Below the pieces are notes generated by a model, which was given only the letters and a program-made list of their open reading frames with translations, was not told the origin of the DNA and made no database searches. A DNA stretch of 64,000 nt from Castor canadensis (lineage: Eukaryota > Chordata > Mammalia > Rodentia > Castoridae). Position 1 is the first letter of the stretch. The number at the start of each line of letters is the position of its first letter. The translations under genes and the position numbers were made by a program. Shown piece after piece: positions 22,930 through 33,630 of the stretch. The stretch covers positions 18,287,501 through 18,351,500 of the forward strand of contig NC_133401.1 in NCBI RefSeq assembly GCF_047511655.1, read 5' to 3'.

Positions 22930-23760
22930 TTCATTATTAGGACAATCTTTTATTATAATTTTTATTAGGATATATTCATTATATGGGGGATTTGAAGTGA
23001 CAATTCTAATCAGACTTATATTGTACATTATTTACATTTCCCCCATCATCTCTCCCCCTCAGCCCCTTCCCTACCCCACCCAAAGCAATTGCAAGAGGTT
23101 TTTTAGTTCTATTTCATATAGGTATATGAAGTCCATCAACCATATACTTTCACCTTAATCTCCTTCCTTCTTCCTCCCCCTCCCCCTAGTACCCTCCCAC
23201 ACTGTGCCAATTTTACAGTCCTGATTTTCATTATTAATATTTAAGTTGACATTGATAGGGGGTCTCAATGCATGCCCTCTGTGGGTGTGCTTTGCTTTGG
23301 GCTGTTTAATCCCTTCGATTACTCTCCCTTACCCCTTTACCCCCCCATTTTTCAACAGTTTTCAGTACACATCCTTATATCCTCTACCTTTACCTTTATG
23401 TTTTATGATTACTGATATTATATCATTCTCTTTTCCTTTCCCTCTTTCCCCAAGATCCATAGAGTAGTTCCACTGTTACAAACATGTTGTACTTCTGAAG
23501 TTGTCTATGATCATGCTGTTTTTTGTGTATATGTTTATCTTTTAGATCTATCTTCCATCTATGAGAGAAAACATGCAACTTTTGTGTTTCTGATCCTGGC
23601 TAACTTCACTTAACATGATGTCCTCCAGTTACATCCATTTATCTTCAAACCACATGTCATTATTCCTTGTGGCTGAGTAATACTCTATTGTGTATATATA
23701 CCTCATTTTTTGTACTCATGTATTTTTTTCTACTCATGTATCACCTACAATACACTTGAT
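22930..23760 (-). mobile_element. Old L1 3' end, antisense
   Basis: The antisense 3' UTR ('tttcccccatcatctctccc', C-rich) is followed by antisense ORF2 C-terminus around 23540-23700 ('ggctgagtaatactctattg'). Confidence 0.7.
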
Positions 23761-23784
23761 TATAAGTAAGCCAGAAATAACTTG

Positions 23785-23960
23785 TAGCAGCCCAGTGCTG
23801 GTGGCTCATGCCTGTAATCCTAGCTACTCAGGAGCAGAGATCAAGAGGAGTCAGCCTGGGCAAATAGTTCATGAGACCCTATCTCAAGAAAACCCATCAC
23901 AAAAATAGGGCTGGTGGAGTGGCTCAAGGTATAGGCCTTGGGTTCAAACCCCATATAAGA
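23785..23960 (+). repeat. B1-dID dimeric SINE
   Basis: 'ccagtgctggtggctcatgc' to 'gggttcaaaccccatat', followed by a (CAAAA)n tail to about 24010. Confidence 0.9.
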
Positions 23961-24174
23961 AAACAAAAAACAAAAAACAAACCAAAACCAAAACCAACCA
24001 ACCAAACAAACCAGAACTACTAGAATCTTGGTAAATTCAATATGACTGTCCATTATAATAAATCACTAGGCGTATAAAGTTCTAAATCCAACTAATTCAA
24101 AATTCTACATACCTAAAAGATGCAAATTTCCATTTATATTTCTTCGTATTCATTGTTTAAAAAAATCTCCCAGG

Positions 24175-24545
24175 ATCCTCTTGTGTTAGATTCTAAGACT
24201 ATAACATGGTACCACAAGTAGGGTGGCTTAAACAATAGAAAATAATTTCTCACAGTTCTGGAGGCTGGAAGTCTGATATCAAGGTGTCAGTGGGACCAGT
24301 GGCTTCTTAGGATTGCTTAAGGAGAATCTATTCCAGGCTTTTCTCCTTGGCTTGTAGGTGGCCATCTTCTTCCTGTGTCTTCACTCTATGTTTCTGTCCA
24401 AATGTCCAATATGACACCAGTCATATTGGATTTTGGCTCAACCTAATAGTCTCATTTTAACCTAGTCACCTCTGTAAAGACCCTGTATCCAAGAAAAATC
24501 ACTTTCTGAGGTATTGCAGACTAGAAGTTTAATACAGGAACTTTG
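24175..24545 (-). mobile_element. Old LTR-like repeat (MaLR-type suspected)
   Basis: 'cacagttctggaggctggaa', 'ttctccttggcttgtaggtg' and 'ccagtcatattggattttgg' form a widespread ancient mammalian repeat. An opposite-strand copy is at 61233-61620. I cannot assign the subfamily with certainty. Confidence 0.5.
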
Positions 24546-24589
24546 AGGGAAGACAGTCTGCCTACACTCTTTTAAAAAAATTTTTTTTG

Positions 24590-25571
24590 AGGTTGTTTTT
24601 ATTTATTTATTTATTATTCATATGTGCATACAATGCTTGGGTCATTTCTCCCTCTTACCCCCACCCCCTCCCTTACCACCCCGCCCCCTTCCTCTACCCC
24701 CCACCCCCTTGATACCTGGCTGAAACTATTTTGCCCTTATCTCTAATTTTGTTGAAGAGAGAGTATAAGCAATAATAGGAAAGAACAAGGGTTTTTGCTA
24801 GTTGAGATAAGGATAGCTATACAGGGAGTTGACTCACATTAATTTCCTGTGCATGTGTGTTACCTTCTAGGTTAATTCTTCTTGATCTAACCTTTTCTCT
24901 AGTTCCTGGTCCTCTTCTCCTATTGGCCTCAGTTGCTTTTAAGGTATCTGCTTTAGTTTCTCTGCGTTGAGGGCAACAAATGCTAACTAATTTTTTGGGT
25001 ATCTTACCTATCCTCATATCTCCCTTGTGTGCTCTCACTTTTATCTTGTGACCAAAGTTCAATTCCCTTGTTGTGTTTGCCCTTGATCTGATATCTGCAT
25101 ATGAGGGAGAACATATGATTTTTGGTTTTTTGAGCCAGGCTAACCTCCCTCAGAATGATGTTCTCCAATTCCATCCATTTACCAGTGAATGATAACATTT
25201 CGTTCTTGTTCATGGCTGCATAAAATTCCATTGTGTATGGATACCACATTTTCTTGATTCATTCGTCAGTAGTGGGGCATCTTGGCTGTTTCCATAACTT
25301 GGCTATTGTGAATAGTGCTGCAATAAACATGGGTGTGCAGGTGCCTCTGGAGTAACCTGTGTCACAGTCTTTTGGGTATATCCCCAAGAGTGTAAGAGGG
25401 TTCCTTTTTCCCCGCATCCTCGCCAACACCTGTTGTTCGTGGTGTTGCTAATGATGGCTAATCTAATAGGGGTGAAGTGGAATCTTAGTGTGGTTTTAAT
25501 TTGCATTTCCTTTATTGCTAGAGATGGTGAGCATTTTTTCATGTGTTTTTTGTCCATTTGAATTTCTTCTT
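24590..25571 (-). mobile_element. 5'-truncated L1, antisense, with about 0.1 kb internal deletion
   Basis: T-rich tail, antisense 3' UTR, then ORF2 C-terminus. At about 25392 the sequence jumps from 'tatccccaagagtg' to 'taagagggttcctt', missing the roughly 100 bp seen there in the copies at 33.9 and 42.9 kb. Confidence 0.85.
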
Positions 25572-26402
25572 TTTTTTCTCTCTTTTTAAATATTTTATTG
25601 TCTTATTACTCATATGTGCATACAAGGCTTGGGTCATTTCTCCCCCCTGCCCCCACCCCCTCCCTTACCACCCACCCTGCCCCGTCCCTCTACCCCCCAC
25701 CCCCTCTATACCCAGCAGAAACTATTTTGCCCTTATCTCTAATTTTGTTGAAGAGAGAGTATAAGCCATAATAGGAAGGAACAAGGGTTTTTGCTGGTTG
25801 AGATAAGGATAGCTATACAGGGCATTGACTCACATGGATTTTCTGTGCATGTGTGTTACCTTCTAAGTTAATTCTTCTTGATCTAACCTTTTCTCTAGTT
25901 CCTGGTACTCTTCTCCTATTGGCCTCAGTTGCCTTAAAGTATCTGCATTAGTTTCTCTGCATTGAGGGCAACAAATGCTATCTAGTTTTTTGGGTGTTTT
26001 ACCTATCCTCACCCCTCCCTTGTGTCTCTTGCTTTATCATGTGCTCAAAGTCCAATCCCCTTGTTGTGTTTGCTTCTGAGTGTGTACCATGGCTCCTGCC
26101 TTCTCTGGCCAGCTTGTTTATTTACAGTTCCATGAGGGATTCCTCTCCCCCTCTCTTCGGCGCTCAGGGTGCCCCGCCCTCTTTGCCACATGTCTTTTTT
26201 GTTATCGCTTATTATTCAGTTTTTCTTTTTTCCCTGGGTGGGGGTCGGTTTGTCCAGGGGGCTACGCTGATCTGGCCCAGGGTTATTTCTGGGAGTACTA
26301 TGTGCTGCTTTGCTCTCCTTGTGATCCAGGTCTTCCCAAGCGGTCTGGGCACTGGCGTCTGGCTGTGGCTTGGGAGCCCTCCTGGTTTCCTGGAGTTTTG
26401 TT
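25572..26402 (-). mobile_element. Hybrid L1: 5' UTR joined directly to 3' UTR
   Basis: 25572-26075 is antisense L1 3' UTR; 26090-26400 is antisense L1 5' UTR, homologous to 39720-39980 and 60270-60560. ORF1 and ORF2 are absent. The junction lies between about 26070 and 26095. It could be a spliced-and-retrotransposed L1 RNA or an internal deletion. Confidence 0.75.
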
Positions 26403-26615
26403 AAAAATCTAAACATAGATCTGCCATATGATCCAGCAATCACACTCCTGGGGATATACCCAAAGGAATGTGACACAGGTTACTCCAAAGGCACCTGCTC
26501 ACCAATGTTATTGCAGCGCTATTCACAATAGTCAAGTTATGGAAACAACCAAGATGCCCCACTACTGGACGAAAGGATTATGAAAATGTGGTATCTATAC
26601 ACAATGGAATTCTAC
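26403..26615 (+). mobile_element. L1 ORF2 C-terminal fragment, sense (inverted relative to neighbours)
   Basis: 'gatctgccatatgatccagc' to 'caatggaattctact' is sense ORF2. It abuts the antisense hybrid L1, producing an inverted junction. Confidence 0.8.
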
Positions 26616-27185
26616 TTATGTATACATATGTATAGAGTACTTCAAACATATTCACCCCTGCTGTATCCTCTCCTTTCACCCTCCCCACTCCTGCTTGTAC
26701 TCACCCCCAAATAGAACCTATTTTACATTGTTTTTAGCATTTGAAAGCTAGATTCCAATGTGAGAGAAAACATGTGACATTTGACTTTCTCAGTCTGGCT
26801 TGTTTCTCTTAGTATGATGATTTCAAGTTCCATCCATTTTCCTGCAAATGAAATAATTTCATTCGTCTTTATGACTGACTAATACTCCATTGTGTATACA
26901 TACCACATTTATTTATCTATTCACCAGGTGATGGAACCTAGGCTGCTTCCTTGCTTTGGTTATTGTGTATAGTGCTTCAATAAATGTGGTGGTGCAGGTA
27001 ATTTGACTGTTGACCTACATTTGTTGAGATATATGCCCAGGTGTGGTATAGCAGGATCATATGGTAGGTTAGCTTTAGTTATTAAAGGAAACTCATTCTG
27101 ATTTCTATAGTGGATGCACTAATTTACATTTTCACCAACTGTGTATAAGGGTTCCATTTTCCCCATATCCTTGCCAGCATTTATT
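26616..27185 (-). mobile_element. Old L1 3' end, antisense
   Basis: Diverged 3' UTR and ORF2 end ('gactaatactccattgtgta'). Interrupted at 27185 by the next element. Confidence 0.75.
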
Positions 27186-28052
27186 TAATTTTTTAATTCA
27201 TTTATTCATGTGTGCATACATTGTTTGGGCCATTTATCTCCCTTACCTCCTCACTCCCTCTCACTTCCAGGCAGAATCTATTCTGCCCTTATCTCTAATT
27301 TTGTTGAAGAGAAAGTATAAACAATAATAAGAAAGACAAAGCATTTTTGCTAGTTGAGATGAGGATAGCTATACAGAGAGATTCCTAGCACTGCTTCCAT
27401 GTACAAATGTGTTACATTCTAATTTGATTCATCTCTTACTGATCTTTTCTCTAGTTCCTGATCCCCTTCTCATATTGACCTCTGTTGCTTTAAAGTTTCT
27501 GTATTAAGTTCCTCTGCGTTGAGGACATCAAATACTATCATGTTTTGGGTTTCTTACCTATCCCCATTCCTCCTGTGTGTGCTCTCCCCTTATCATGTGA
27601 CCCAAGTCCAACCACATAGCTGTATTTGCCCTAGATCTAAAGTCCACATATGAGGAGAACATACAGATTTTGTCTTCTGAGCCTGGCTAACCTTGCTCAG
27701 AATGATGTTCTCCAGTTCCATCCACTTATTTGTGAATAATAAGATTTCATTCTTCTTCATGGCTAAATAGAATTCCATTGTGTATAAATACCACATTTTC
27801 TTAATCCATTCATCAGTAGTGGGGCATCTTGGCTGTTTTCATAACTTGGCTATTGTGAATAGCACTGCAATAAACGTGAGTGTGCAGGTGCCTCTGGAGT
27901 AACCTGTGTCACATTCCTTTGGTATATCTCCAGGAGTGGGATTGCTGGATCATATGGCAGATCTATGTTTAGATTTTTAAGAAGCCTCCAATTTTTTTTC
28001 CAGAGTGGTTGCACTAGTTCACATTCCCACCAGCAGTGTACGAGGGTTCCTT
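27186..28052 (-). mobile_element. Nested 5'-truncated L1, 867 bp
   Basis: TSD ttgccagcatttatt at 27171-27185 and 28053-28067. Antisense 3' UTR plus ORF2 C-terminus. Confidence 0.93.
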
Positions 28053-28067
28053 TTGCCAGCATTTATT

Positions 28068-28180
28068 GTTTCTCTTCTCTTCCTCTACTATTCTCTTCTC
28101 TTTTCTACTCTTCTCTTTTCTCTTCCTCCCTCCTTCAATCCTTCCATCCCTTCCTCTCTCTCTCTCTTCCTTCCTTTTTT
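28068..28180 (+). repeat. Polypyrimidine (CT-rich) simple repeat
   Basis: tctcttctcttcc-type repeats leading into an antisense SINE. Confidence 0.85.
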
Positions 28181-28362
28181 TTTGGTGGTACTGGGGTTTG
28201 AACTCAGGCACTCTACCACTTGAACAATTCCACCAGCCCTTTTTTGTGTTGAGTATAGTTCATGATACTATTTACTAGGGCTGGCCTTGAACTGACATCC
28301 TTCTGATCTCTGCCTCTTGAGTAGCCGGGATTATAGGCATGAGCCACCGGCACCTGGCTTCT
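28181..28362 (-). repeat. B1-dID dimeric SINE, antisense
   Basis: 'ggtggtactggggtttgaac' to 'gcatgagccaccggcacctg'. The ID arm is internally shortened. Confidence 0.85.
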
Positions 28363-28369
28363 TCATGTA

Positions 28370-29125
28370 TTTTGTATCCATTTGTATTTATTCTTTTAAA
28401 AAAATTTTTTTATTGTTCATTTATTCACATGTGCATACATTGTTTGGGTCATTTCTCCCCCCTGCCCCCCCTCTCCACTTCTGGGCAGAACCTTTTCTGG
28501 CCTTATCTCTAATTTTGTTGAAGAGAAGACATAAGCATAATAAGAAAGACAAAGAGTTTTTGCTAGCTGAGTTAAGGATAGCTACACAGAAAGATTTCTA
28601 GCATTGCTTTCATGTATAATTGTGTTACATCCCAAGTTGATTCAACTGTAACTGATCTTTACACTGGTTCCTGATCCCCTTCTCATGTTAACATCTGTCA
28701 CTTTAAGGTTTCTGTATCAGTTCCTCTGGAGTGGGGATGTATTTATTCTTTTGAAAACTTTATGTTCAATTCATTTGCTTATTTATTAATTTGATTTTTT
28801 GTGTTTCATTTTTGGATCTCTTTATACATTCTGGATATTAATCCTTTATCTGATGAATAGCTGGAAAAGATTTTTCTCATTCTGTAGATTTTCTTTTGAT
28901 TTCAGAAATTGTTTCTTATGCTGTGTAGAAGCTTTTTATTTTGACTTAGTCCCTTTTTAAAATTCTAGTTATTATTTTCTGAGCAATTGGGGCTGTATTC
29001 AGGAGTGCATTATCAATGTTTATATCTTCAAGGGTTTATCCTATGTTTTCTTCTAGCAGTTTTATAGTTTTTGGTCTTACATTAAGATCTTTGATCCATT
29101 TGGAGTTTATTTTTGTACAAGGTGA
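28370..29125 (-). mobile_element. Old L1 ORF2 fragment, antisense, with a nested L1
   Basis: The antisense ORF2 C-terminal domain ('attctggatattaatccttt', 'aagatctttgatccatttgg') is split by the insertion at 28398-28737 and ends abruptly at the inverted junction with the sense L1 at 29126. Confidence 0.75.
28398..28737 (-). mobile_element. Nested L1 3' end, 340 bp
   Basis: TSD tgtatttattctttt at 28383-28397 and 28738-28752. Only 3' UTR sequence. Confidence 0.93.
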
Positions 29126-31310
29126 GAGACCATTCCCTCTAAAATCTGGAACCAGACAAGGATGCCCACTATCTCCACTCCTATTCAACACAGTACTGGA
29201 ATTCCTAGCCAGAGCAATTAGGCAAGAAGAAGGAATAAGAGGAATACAAATAGGTAAAGAAACTGTCACAATATCCTTATTTGCAGATGATATGATCCTA
29301 TAACTTAAAGACCCAAAAAACTCTACTCAAAAGCTCCCAGACACCATCAATAGCTATAGCAAGGTAGCACGATATAAAATCAACATAGAAAAATCAATAG
29401 CATTTCTATAAACTAATAGCGGAAAAACTAAGAAAGAACATATGAAAACAAGTCCATTTACAATAGCCTCAAAAAAAATCAATACCTAGGTGTAAACCTA
29501 ACAAAGGATGTGAATGACCTTTACAAGGAAAACTATAAACCTCTGAAAAAAGACATTGAGGAAGACTATAGAAAGTGGAGAGACCTCCCATGCTCATGGA
29601 TTGGTAGAATCAACACAGTAAAAATGTCTATATTCCCAAAAGTAATCTACATGTTTAATGCAATTCCCATCAAAATTCCAATGACATTCATTAAAGAGAT
29701 TGAAAAATCTACCATGAAATTTATATGGAAACACAAGAGGCCACAAACAGCCAAGGCAATACTCAGTCAAAAGAACAACGCTAGAGGTACCACGATACCC
29801 GACTTCAAACTATATTACAAAGCAATAACAATAAAAACAGCATGGTACTGGCACAAAAACAGACATGAAGACCAGTAGAACAGAATAAAGGACCCAGATA
29901 TGAAGCCACATAACTATAACCAACTTGTCTTTGACAAAGGCACTAAAAATATACGATGGAGAAATAGCCTCTTCAATAAAAACTGCTGGGAAAACTGGTT
30001 AGTAGTCTGCAAAAAACTGAAACTAGATCCATGTATATCACCCTATACCAATATTAACTCAAAATGGATCAAGGATCTTAATATCAGACCACAAACTCTA
30101 AAGTTGATACAGGAAAGAGTAGGAAATACTCTGGAATTAATAGGTATAGGCAAGAACATTCTCAATGGAACCCCAGCAGCACAGCAACTAAGAGATAGCA
30201 TAGATAAATGGGACTTCATAAAACTAAAAAGCTTCTGTTCATCAAAAGAAATGGTCTCTAAACTGAAGAGAACACCCACAGAGTGGGAGAAAATATTTGC
30301 CAACTATACATCAGACAAAGGACTGATAACCAGAATATACAGGGAACTTAAAAAACTAAATTCTCCCAAAACTAATGAACCAAAAAAGAAATGGGCAAGT
30401 GAACTAAACAGAACTTTCTCAAAAGAAGAAATTCAAATGGACAAAAAACACATGAAAAATGCTCACCATCTCTAGCAATAAAGGAAATGCAAATTAAAAC
30501 CACACTAAGATTCCACCTCACCCCTGTTAGATTAGCCATCATTAGCAACACCATGAACAATAGGTGTTGGCGAGGATGTGGGGAAAAAAGAACCCTCTTA
30601 CACTGTTGGTGGGAATGTAGACTAGTACAACCACTCTGGAAAAAAATTTGGAGGCTACTTAAAAAGCTAGACGTTGATCTACCATTTGATCCAGCAATAC
30701 CACTCTTGGGGATATACCCAAAAGAATGTGAATCAGGTTACTCCAGAGGCACCTGTGCACTCATATTTATTGCAGCACTATTCACAATAGCCAAGTTGTG
30801 GAAACAGCCAAGATGTCCTACTACTGACAAATGGATTAAGAAAATGTGGTATCTATACACAATGGAATTTTATGCAGCCATGAAGAAGAACGAAATGTTA
30901 TCATTTGCTGGTAAATGGATGGAATTGGAGAACATCATGCTGAGTGAGGTTAGCCTGGCCCAAAAGACCAAAAATTGTATGTTATCCCTCATATGTGGGC
31001 ATTAGATCAAAGGCAAACACAATAAAGGGATTCAACTTTGATCACAAGGTAAAAGCGAGAGCACACAAGGGAGATATGAGGATAGGTAAGATACCTAAAA
31101 AAATTAGTTAGCATTTGTTGCCCTCAACGCAGAGAAACTAAAGCAGATACTTTAAAGAAACTGAGGACAATAGGAGAAGGGGACTAGGAACTAGAATAAA
31201 GATTAGATCAAAAAGAATTAACCTAGAAGGTAACACACATGCACAGGAAATTAATGCGAGTCAACTCCCTGTTTGGCTATCTTTATCTCAACTAGCAAAA
31301 GCTCTTGTTC

Positions 31311-31523
31311 CTTCCTTTTTTTTTTTTTTCATTTTTCTTTTATTATTCATATGTGCATACAAGGCTTGGTTCATTTCTCCCCCCTGCCCCCACCCCCTCC
31401 CTTACCACCCACTCCACCCCCTCCCGCTCCCCCCCCTTAATACCCAGCAGAAACTATTTTGCCCTTATCTCTAATTTTGTTGTAGAGAGAGTATAAGCAA
31501 TAATAGGAAGGAACAAGAGGTTT
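31311..31523 (-). mobile_element. Antisense L1 3' UTR segment inside the sense L1
   Basis: T-run then antisense 3' UTR. It produces a 63-bp inverted repeat with the host copy (31443-31505 against 31524-31586). I cannot find a TSD. Confidence 0.8.
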
Positions 31524-31586
31524 TATTATTGCTTATACTCTCTCTTCAACAAAATTAGAGATAAGGGCAAAATAGTTTCTGCCTGG
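31443..31586. repeat. Inverted repeat, 63-bp arms, 18-bp spacer
   Basis: Left arm 31443-31505 and right arm 31524-31586 are reverse complements with two mismatches by eye. The centre is aggaaggaacaagaggtttt-like. Expected to form a strong hairpin or cruciform. Confidence 0.9.
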
Positions 31587-31819
31587 TAGTGAGGTGGTAG
31601 GGGAGAAGAGGGAGAGGGTGGGGATTAAGGGAGGGGGTAGGGGCAGGGGAAAAAAATGACCCAAACATTGTATGCACATATGAATAAAAAAAATTAAAAA
31701 AAAGAATGTTACAGAAATAATGTAAACACTATAGAAATTATGTCAGATTTTTAAACTAAGTTATAAATCTAGACACAGTTAACTTCACATTCTATTACAT
31801 ATATTTCCATGATTTCCTT

Positions 31820-31905
31820 TTTAGTGGTATTGGTGTTTGAACTCAGGGCCTCATTCTTGCTAGGCTGGTGCTCTAACACTTGGGCAACTCTACCAGTCCC
31901 TCCAT
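31820..31905 (-). repeat. dID SINE arm, antisense
   Basis: 'gtggtattggtgtttgaact' to 'cacttgggcaactctaccag'. Confidence 0.8.
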
Positions 31906-33050
31906 GATTTTTTTTATTATGCCCTGAGGAGTACAATTCCCAACCAACATTTTATTCTCACTATGGGGGTCTTTGACCCTAAAGAATAAATTGTATTTGT
32001 TGAGGATTTTGAAGCGTATAAATAGCACTGGTGCAATACACTTGTCAACTTACATTTCTCCTCAGAGAAATATATTTGGATTTCATTTTTGGTGATGCAT
32101 GCAGACCAGTTCAGAATTGTTTTTAGACTTTTGACATAGCTTAGTTGTCCATTCTCCTGAGAGTGACTCAGTTTCTCTCCTAGCAATGATATTCCATAAT
32201 TAAAGCACTACTTTGGTGCTCATGATATAAACAAGGATAAGAAATTTCCTAGAATGTACATGTAGAAGTGAACTTGGTAATTCACTTATTAGCCTCTTGA
32301 TAATGTGTGCCAATTTTTTTCACTGATACTTTCATAAGATCTTATTCTTTCATCATAAGTGACACCATCATGAATGGATTATGCCTTTACATGGAAACTC
32401 AGACCACCCATCAACTAAGGCACAGCATGGAATTATCCTGTATATCCTGTGAGACAGGAAGGAAAGCTAGAGGACAGCTGATCTGTCACCTGTGCTCACA
32501 GATTGGCACGTGACATGAGAGAAAGAAGCAAATATGCTTGCTCTTGTGGGAACCCACCTGGCAGGGAGTATCACATGTAACCCCAACAGTGGTCTGGCCT
32601 GGGTCACCACACCTCCTTCAGAAGGAGATCCTTTGTCTCTGGCAACAAGATGTCCTCTCTAAATCCAAAGCTCCCCCCAAATCAGTAACAACCTGGATCA
32701 GTCCTATACCACCACCTGCTGATGTGTTGTGAGCTTGTCCTGTTGTCTCCTGTCTGGATCCTGAGACACATTCTCTTCAGGAGCCCAAGGATGCTATTCC
32801 CATCCAGGTGCATGAGTGGATGCATTTCCTGCGGCAGGTCCAGCATCACCAGATACATAGGATACTTGTTGTTTATACACATGTGCTAGTGACCAGAACT
32901 GAGGGACATGAGACAGACACTGGTTAGTTCCTGCAAGCCATTAGTCACAGCACTTTCATTAGTCAATTGATACACAATCTAGTTTTATATGTGTTTTTGG
33001 TTAAAGACACCTTGTTTAATGCACATTGATGATACACTCACATTAAACTC
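31906..33050. other. About 1.1 kb without recognised repeats
   Basis: Single-copy-looking sequence on the 3' side of the full-length L1. Frames at 32307-32882 show no domain I recognise. Old transposon origin is possible. Confidence 0.45.
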
Positions 33051-33053
33051 ATA

Positions 33054-33068
33054 GCCAGTACACCTTTA
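33054..33068 (+). repeat. Target-site duplication of the full-length L1, left copy
   Basis: gccagtacaccttta, identical to 40171-40185. Confidence 0.95.
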
Positions 33069-33078
33069 TTTTTTTTTT

Positions 33079-33099
33079 ATGTGGTAATTATAGCTAACA
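33079..33099 (-). other. Probable 3'-transduced segment of the full-length L1
   Basis: 21 bp of non-L1 sequence (minus strand tgttagctataattacc and on) lie between an A-rich tract at 33100-33151 and a second A-run at 33069-33078, all inside the TSDs. That is the expected layout when transcription reads past the L1 poly(A) signal to a downstream one. Confidence 0.75.
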
Positions 33100-33159
33100 T
33101 TTTTATTTTATTATTTTTATTTTTATTTTATTTTATTTTTTATTTTTTTTCTTTTATTA

Positions 33160-33260
33160 TTCATATGTGCATACAAGGCTTGGTTCATTTCTTGCCCCTG
33201 CCCCCACCCCCTCCCTTACCACCCACTCCACCCCCTCCCGCTCCCCCCCCCTCAATACAC
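33160..33260 (-). other. G-rich tract of the L1 3' UTR (G-quadruplex candidate)
   Basis: The minus strand reads as several runs of three or more G separated by short loops (plus strand: cccccaccccctcccttacc and beyond). The same tract occurs in every L1 3' end in the window. G4-forming 3' UTRs are known in mammalian L1s. Confidence 0.75.
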
Positions 33261-33630
33261 AGCAGAAACTATTTTCCCCTTATCTCTAATTTTGTTGTAG
33301 AGACAGTATAAGCATTAATAGGAAGGAACAAGGGGTTTTGCTGGTTGAGATAAGGATAGCTATACAGGGCATTGACTCACATTGATTTCCTGTGCGTGGG
33401 TGTTACCTTCTAGTTTAATTCTTTTTGATCTAACCTTTTCTCTAGTACCTGTTCCCCTTTTCCTATTGGCCTCAGTTGCTTTTAAGGTATCTGCTTTAGT
33501 TTCTCTGCATTAAGGGCAACAAATGCTAGCTAGTTTTTTAGGTGTCTTACCTATCCTCACCCCTCTCTTGTGTGCTCTCGTGTTTATCATGTGCTCATAG
33601 TCCAATCCACTTGTTGTGTTTGCCCTTGAT

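Larger units (their letters stand above)
29126..31702 (+). mobile_element. 5'-truncated L1, sense, RT domain to poly(A)
   Basis: Starts in the ORF2 RT domain ([15 protein letters not shown]), keeps the FADDMIL motif, and continues through the C-terminal domain (WRGCGEK, CWWEC cysteines at about 30560-30620) and 3' UTR to an A-rich tail. Stops at about 29301 and 29877 and frameshifts near 29300, 29475 and 30475 make it a dead copy. Its 3' UTR is split at about 31311-31523 by an inverted L1 segment. Confidence 0.88.

Noticed and set aside
28740..29303. L1 twin-priming (5' inversion) at the 29126 junction
   Set aside because: The antisense part maps downstream of the sense start in ORF2 and is more diverged, so it is an older L1 hit by a newer one, not an inverted segment of the same copy.
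31906..33050. Possible ERV internal sequence near 32500-32900
   Set aside because: A few Cys/Trp-rich short frames suggested it, but there are no recognisable gag, pol or env motifs and no LTR pair.
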